Below, in pieces: positions 61,793-64,000 of a stretch of DNA of 64,000 bases (positions are counted from its first letter, which is position 1; each line of letters begins with the position of its first letter). Below the pieces are notes generated by a model, which ran no database searches, was not told the DNA's origin, and worked only from the letters and a program-made list of their open reading frames with translations. The position numbers were made by a program, and so were the translations under genes. The DNA comes from Denitrificimonas halotolerans (GTDB lineage: Bacteria > Pseudomonadota > Gammaproteobacteria > Pseudomonadales > Pseudomonadaceae). The stretch spans positions 4,613 through 68,612 of the forward strand of contig NZ_JAXIVU010000013.1 of the NCBI RefSeq assembly GCF_034259425.1, in the 5' to 3' direction.

Positions 61793-62578
61793 TTAAAACT
61801 GCAGGGTTTTAAAAAACTCACTAGGTGTACTACCAAAGTGCTCGCCGAAAGCTGCAATAAAAGCAGAAATAGACTCATAGCCACAAGCCAGTGCAACCTC
61901 TGTCACTGATTGTTTTTGTTCCAATAAAGGTAAAGCATGCAGCAGACGTAAGCGTTGGCGCCAGAGACGAAAGGTTAGCCCTGTTTGTTGAGCAAATAAA
62001 CGGCTGAGCGTTTTTTCCGATACATGTAAGCGTTGTGCCCATAAGCTTAGAGAGTCTGTTGCATCAGGATGTTTTTGCAGTTGGCTTACAATGCGCTGTA
62101 AGCGTTTATCCTTAGGTAAGGGCAGCATAAAGCCCATATCGGGTGCATAGGTCAGTTGATCGAGCAAAACTGCAGCGAGGCGGCCTTCAGCACTATTTTC
62201 ATCGTATTCCACAGGAAGCTCACCAAAGGCACGGATCAGTTCTTTCAGTAATGGACTCACTTCAACTACACGACAACTGCTTGGGGGATTCGTGATCACT
62301 TGATGGTCAATATACAAGCTGCGGATTTGAGTCTGTGCAGAACATTGCACTTGATGTTTCACTCCGGCAGGGACCCAAACCGCACGTTGTGGTGGTGCGA
62401 TAAAACGGCCTTGTGCTGTTTGTACTTCTAAGACACCGCTTATGGCATAGGAAAACTGCACCCAAGGATGGCTGTGACTGAAGCCGATCAGCTTATTCGG
62501 TAGTGCTTCCGTTTGACCATAAATAGGTCGGGGTAAGTGAGTGAGCTCATTCAGGCGTTGTTCAATATAGGTAGGCAT
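61793..62578 (-). CDS. AraC-family transcriptional regulator with cupin domain
   Basis: A 261-residue regulator. The N-terminal cupin has SHSHPWVQFSYAISGVLEV and AVWVPAGVKHQVQC. The C-terminal AraC double helix-turn-helix has SLSLWAQRLHVSEKTLSRLF and SVTEVALACGYESISAFIAAFGEHFG. This resembles NimR/YdeC-type efflux regulators. The ATG at 62578 is preferred. It is divergent from the transporter gene at 62675 with a 96-bp gap, so it probably controls it. Confidence 0.87.
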   Translation of the reverse strand: MPTYIEQRLNELTHLPRPIYGQTEALPNKLIGFSHSHPWVQFSYAISGVLEVQTAQGRFIAPPQRAVWVPAGVKHQVQCSAQTQIRSLYIDHQVITNPPSSCRVVEVSPLLKELIRAFGELPVEYDENSAEGRLAAVLLDQLTYAPDMGFMLPLPKDKRLQRIVSQLQKHPDATDSLSLWAQRLHVSEKTLSRLFAQQTGLTFRLWRQRLRLLHALPLLEQKQSVTEVALACGYESISAFIAAFGEHFGSTPSEFFKTLQF

Positions 62579-62674
62579 ATGTCCGTTCACCGATATTCTT
62601 TGGCTGATTGCCGTTAGCCGGATTGTTACATATCCAGTAGAGTCGCACCATCTTGATAAAGGATGGTAAGAATC

Positions 62675-63667
62675 ATGCTCGCTCGTTTACGCATACTATT
62701 TGATAATTTCACCTTAATATTGATTGCTGTTGTTTTGGCAGCAACTTTTATTCCAGCCTATGGTGCTGGGGCTGTGTTTTTTAAATGGCTGACCAGCTTT
62801 GCTATTGCATTATTGTTCTTTTTACATGGTGCAAAATTATCCCGACAAGCCATTATTGATGGGGTTATGCACTGGCGTTTACATATGCTGGTATTTGCTT
62901 GCACTTTTATTTTATTTCCAGTTTTAATGCTGTCTTTACAGCCTATTTTGCGTCCGGTGCTTGGAGATGAATTATGGGTTGGGATGCTGTATCTCGCGGC
63001 TTTACCCGGCACAGTGCAGTCTGCTATTGCTTTTACCTCTATTGCGCGCGGTAATATCCCTGCTGCAGTATGTGCGGCTTCGGCTTCTAGCTTAGTTGGG
63101 ATCTTGGTTACACCTTTATTAGTGAAACTGATGCTCGATGCCGATGCGGGTACTACAGGGATGTTAGAGTCAGTTGTGCGCATTAGTTTGCAGTTATTGC
63201 TTCCCTTTTTAGTGGGTCACTACATGCGTCGTTGGATAGGACCTTGGGTGGATCGTAATGCACGTTGGTTAAAATCTGTGGATCAGAGCTCAATCTTGTT
63301 GGTGGTGTATACCGCCTTCAGTGCCGCAGTGATTGCCGGGTTGTGGAATGCAGTACCACCGGTGTCTTTGCTGCTGCTCACTGTGGTGTGCAGTGTGATC
63401 TTGGCGATTGTTTTGTTTGCGACTCGTTGGCTGGCGCTGCGCTTTAAGTTCAATAAAGAGGATGAAATTACTATCGTTTTTTGTGGCTCGAAAAAGAGTA
63501 TGGCTACAGGTATACCTATGGCGTCGGTTTTGTTTGCTGGGGGTGCTGTAGGGCCTGCGATTTTACCTTTGATGGTGTTTCACCAAATTCAGTTGATGGT
63601 ATGTGCAGTCATTGCTCAGCATTATGCTAAACGCTGTGAGCAAGTAGAGGCGGAGTGCAGCTGTTAA
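62675..63667 (+). CDS. Bile acid:sodium symporter family (BASS/SbtA-like) transporter
   Basis: A roughly 330-residue membrane protein with 9-10 hydrophobic segments. The family blocks FFLHGAKLSRQAIIDGVMHWRLHM, ALPGTVQSAIAFTSIARGNIPAAVCAASASS and VFCGSKKSMATGIPMASVLF are present. Pseudomonad relatives are annotated as bile-acid:sodium symporters, but the true substrate is unknown. It starts at ATG 62675 after AAGGATGG; 62663 is the alternative. It pairs with the divergent AraC regulator. tnpB copy 5 was inserted 15 bases after its stop. Confidence 0.88.
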   Translation: MLARLRILFDNFTLILIAVVLAATFIPAYGAGAVFFKWLTSFAIALLFFLHGAKLSRQAIIDGVMHWRLHMLVFACTFILFPVLMLSLQPILRPVLGDELWVGMLYLAALPGTVQSAIAFTSIARGNIPAAVCAASASSLVGILVTPLLVKLMLDADAGTTGMLESVVRISLQLLLPFLVGHYMRRWIGPWVDRNARWLKSVDQSSILLVVYTAFSAAVIAGLWNAVPPVSLLLLTVVCSVILAIVLFATRWLALRFKFNKEDEITIVFCGSKKSMATGIPMASVLFAGGAVGPAILPLMVFHQIQLMVCAVIAQHYAKRCEQVEAECSC

Positions 63668-63682
63668 AGCAGCACTCTTTAT

Positions 63683-64000
63683 CAAAATCGCGTAAGACCT
63701 CGTACTTTTTACTTTTAGTGCAGGGATGGATAGCGAGGGCTGCTTAAGCAGCCCCTTAACCCCTTAACAGGCTGCTAAAGTTTTTGCAGTATAGGTTGGT
63801 ACTGGTATTGTATACAGCATGATAAAGCACACCAAAACATTAAAAGTCCGAGTACGAGACAGGCATACGCCACTGCTAAACCGCATGGCTCGCAGCGTCA
63901 ATTTCGTCTGGAACTTTGTTAATGAATTAAGTCAACGCTCGATTAAAGAGCGTGGTGTGTTTTTGTCTGCGTATGATATGCATCCCTACACTAAGGGCGC
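63683..64000 (+). mobile_element. tnpB-only element, copy 5 (truncated by window edge)
   Basis: The left end CAAAATCGCG follows TTAT at 63679-63682. A short ACTTTT duplication is present in the left end (63703-63718) and is absent from the other copies. The palindrome GGGCTGCTTAAGCAGCCC is intact. The right end is outside the window. Confidence 0.9.
63819..64000 (+). CDS. tnpB: TnpB, N-terminal part (runs off the window)
   Basis: The first 60 codons of TnpB from the ATG at 63819 (MIKHTKTLKVRVRDRHTPLL) are open to the window edge. They match the intact copy at 49342 at nearly every base. Whether the rest is intact cannot be seen. The catalytic region lies outside the window. Confidence 0.9.
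   Translation, partial: MIKHTKTLKVRVRDRHTPLLNRMARSVNFVWNFVNELSQRSIKERGVFLSAYDMHPYTKG

Overview
The window is a chromosomal segment around the replication origin of a gammaproteobacterium of the Pseudomonas lineage. The evidence is gene content and order: atpIBEFHAGDC-glmU, mnmG-rsmG-parA-parB, mnmE-yidC-yidD-rnpA-rpmH, dnaA-dnaN-recF-gyrB, trpI/trpBA, ubiD next to rho and trxA, the dsbG/dsbD/two-component module, and parS sites of the Pseudomonas form TGTTCCACGTGGAACA. Base composition looks clearly lower in GC than in typical Pseudomonas, which suggests a relative such as Thiopseudomonas or Denitrificimonas. That placement is inference.

Layout. 1-1086: left-edge copy of a tnpB-only IS200/IS605-type element (minus strand). 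1.1-9.7 kb: glmU and the F1Fo ATP synthase operon. 9.8-14.0 kb: parB, parA, rsmG, mnmG. 14.0-15.7 kb: a non-coding, DnaA-box-rich, origin-like region carrying the relic of an IS200-type transposase element. 15.7-16.8 kb: a degenerate tnpB element. 17.1-20.2 kb: stress/redox genes (DoxX, quinone-oxidoreductase-like, pirin, WrbA). 20.3-24.3 kb: mnmE, yidC, yidD, rnpA, rpmH. 24.3-24.7 kb: a second origin-like region, colinear with the first. 24.7-26.1 kb: ampE and ampD. 26.2-26.7 kb: an internally deleted tnpB element. 26.7-35.9 kb: hemE, msrA, two acyl-CoA dehydrogenases, trpI, trpBA. 35.9-42.3 kb: a periplasmic disulfide module (DsbG, TlpA-like, DsbD) with a divergent two-component system, then a PBP7-type endopeptidase. 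42.4-48.9 kb: parS cluster and gyrB-recF-dnaN-dnaA. 48.9-50.5 kb: a DUF3301 gene cut by the one intact tnpB element. 50.5-63.7 kb: ppx, trxA, rho, ubiD, a flavin reductase, ogt, nhaD, a hydrolase, gltS, an AraC regulator and a BASS transporter, with two decayed element relics. 63.7-64.0 kb: the start of another tnpB element.

Three things stand out. First, two 240-bp origin-like modules at 14236-14475 and 24457-24696 share a 35-nt identical block with DnaA-trio-like repeats and an 18-nt identical block at exactly the same spacing. Four of five DnaA boxes sit at the same offsets and orientations although the sequence between them has diverged. Second, a family of transposase-less tnpB elements is present in at least five recognisable copies plus relics. 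Their ends can be fixed to the base because the host DUF3301 reading frame resumes across one insertion, and this gives the insertion motif (TTAT), the right end (GTCAA) and the predicted TnpB guides. The encoded TnpB lacks the usual RuvC-II glutamate and probably uses a relocated one. Third, the dnaA cluster is about 24 kb from rpmH and on the same strand, unlike the usual Pseudomonas arrangement, so the position of the working origin is unclear.

No tRNA, rRNA or CRISPR array was recognised.
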